The position numbers and the translations under genes are program-made. Below the pieces are notes generated by a model. It had not been told where the DNA came from and searched no databases. It saw only the letters and a program-made list of their open reading frames with translations. A stretch of 6,752 nucleotides of DNA from Pseudomonadota bacterium (GTDB lineage: Bacteria > Pseudomonadota > Alphaproteobacteria > Rhizobiales > Rhizobiaceae): positions 1 to 6,752 of the forward strand of contig JAEWFU010000481.1 of the NCBI GenBank assembly GCA_023388675.1, written 5' to 3'. Shown here piece after piece: positions 6,307 to 6,752 of this stretch (the first letter of the stretch is position 1; every line of letters starts with the position of its first letter).

Positions 6307-6752
6307 CTAGACCTCTGCCGTGCGGCGGCGGACGACGACGCCCATCTCGTCGGTTTCGCGGGCGCGGCGCAGCTTCTCTTCCGCTTCGGTCGCCTCGCGC
6401 TGGCGATCCCACATCGATGCGTAGAGGCCTCGCGCGGCCAGCAGTTCGGCGTGGCGGCCGCGCTCGGCGATGCGGCCATCCTGCAGCACGATGATCTCGT
6501 CGGCCGAAATCACGGTCGAAAGGCGGTGTGCAATGACCAGCGTGGTGCGACCGCGGCTGACGAGATCGAGCGCCGCCTGAATTTCCTGCTCGGTCTGCGT
6601 GTCCAGCGCCGACGTCGCCTCGTCGAGCATCAGCACCGGGGGCGCCTTCAGGATCGTGCGGGCGATCGCGACGCGCTGCTTCTCGCCGCCCGAGAGCTTG
6701 AGACCACGCTCGCCGACCATGGTCTTGTAGCCATCCGGCAGAGCGGCGATGA
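6307..6752 (-). CDS. ABC exporter, ATM1/ABCB type, C-terminal nucleotide-binding part (partial)
   Basis: The C-terminal 147 or so residues of an ATPase domain; the frame runs open off the right edge. The visible part starts [18 protein letters not shown] and continues with the ABC signature LSGGEKQR (LSGGE at 6682-6696), Walker B VLMLDE (6619-6636) with the D-loop SALD, and the switch histidine in VIAHRLST (His codon 6526-6528). A charged tail with [12 protein letters not shown] follows and ends at TAG (6307-6309). Walker A and the six-helix membrane domain would lie outside the window. The sequence style ([23 protein letters not shown]) is that of alphaproteobacterial homologues of mitochondrial Atm1, half-transporters that export glutathione-linked or sulfur-containing compounds, with a role in metal tolerance. 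That subfamily call is from recognition, not alignment. The methionine at 6718-6720 is internal, not a start. It is on the same strand as psd, about 6 kb upstream of it. Confidence 0.9.
   Translation of the reverse strand, partial: IAALPDGYKTMVGERGLKLSGGEKQRVAIARTILKAPPVLMLDEATSALDTQTEQEIQAALDLVSRGRTTLVIAHRLSTVISADEIIVLQDGRIAERGRHAELLAARGLYASMWDRQREATEAEEKLRRARETDEMGVVVRRRTAEV

Noticed and set aside
6129..6494. 121-codon forward frame starting directly after the hydrolase stop
   Set aside because: Most of it is antisense to the well-supported ABC exporter gene, its product is Arg/Pro-rich low-complexity sequence, and its early codons (TTA, CAT, CGT, TCT) do not fit the local codon bias.
1..6752. 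CRISPR array, rRNA, tRNA or riboswitch
   Set aside because: No regularly spaced repeats, no conserved RNA gene core and no leader long or structured enough were seen.

Overview
The window reads as chromosomal DNA of a GC-rich alphaproteobacterium, most likely Hyphomicrobiales (Rhizobium/Mesorhizobium relatives). The evidence is the GC-rich codon use, a short rhizobial-type phosphatidylserine decarboxylase at the left edge and an ATM1-type ABC exporter at the right edge. The genus assignment is inference.

Layout. 1-222 (minus): 5' end of psd, cut by the window edge. 223-410: divergent intergenic region with weak promoter candidates. 411-1343 (plus): LysR-type regulator. 1344-1439: short AT-rich gap with a good sigma70-like promoter and a dyad in its spacer. 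1440-2450 (plus): periplasmic TAXI-type TRAP solute-binding protein. 2503-4446 (plus): fused TRAP membrane subunit, preceded by an intercistronic hairpin. 4443-6128 (plus): cytoplasmic sulfatase / phosphonate monoester hydrolase-like enzyme, overlapping the permease stop by 4 bases. 6129-6306: convergent gap with a possible 51-aa ORF and a strong hairpin without a T-run. 6307-6752 (minus): C-terminal part of the ABC exporter, cut by the window edge.

How the genes fit together. The four plus-strand genes form a compact catabolic cassette: a regulator, a high-affinity TRAP importer and a hydrolase with no signal peptide. The simplest model is import of a small anionic ester (sulfate, phosphate or phosphonate), or a precursor of one, followed by hydrolysis in the cytosol. 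Expression would be controlled by the LysR protein at the 1349-1376 promoter. The substrate cannot be read from the sequence. The most unusual point is the hydrolase active-site motif, C-G-S-S-R instead of the classical C-x-P-S-R, which bears on whether the cysteine is matured to formylglycine. The two flanking genes are housekeeping genes on the opposite strand, so the cassette looks like an accessory insertion between an ATM1-type exporter gene and psd.
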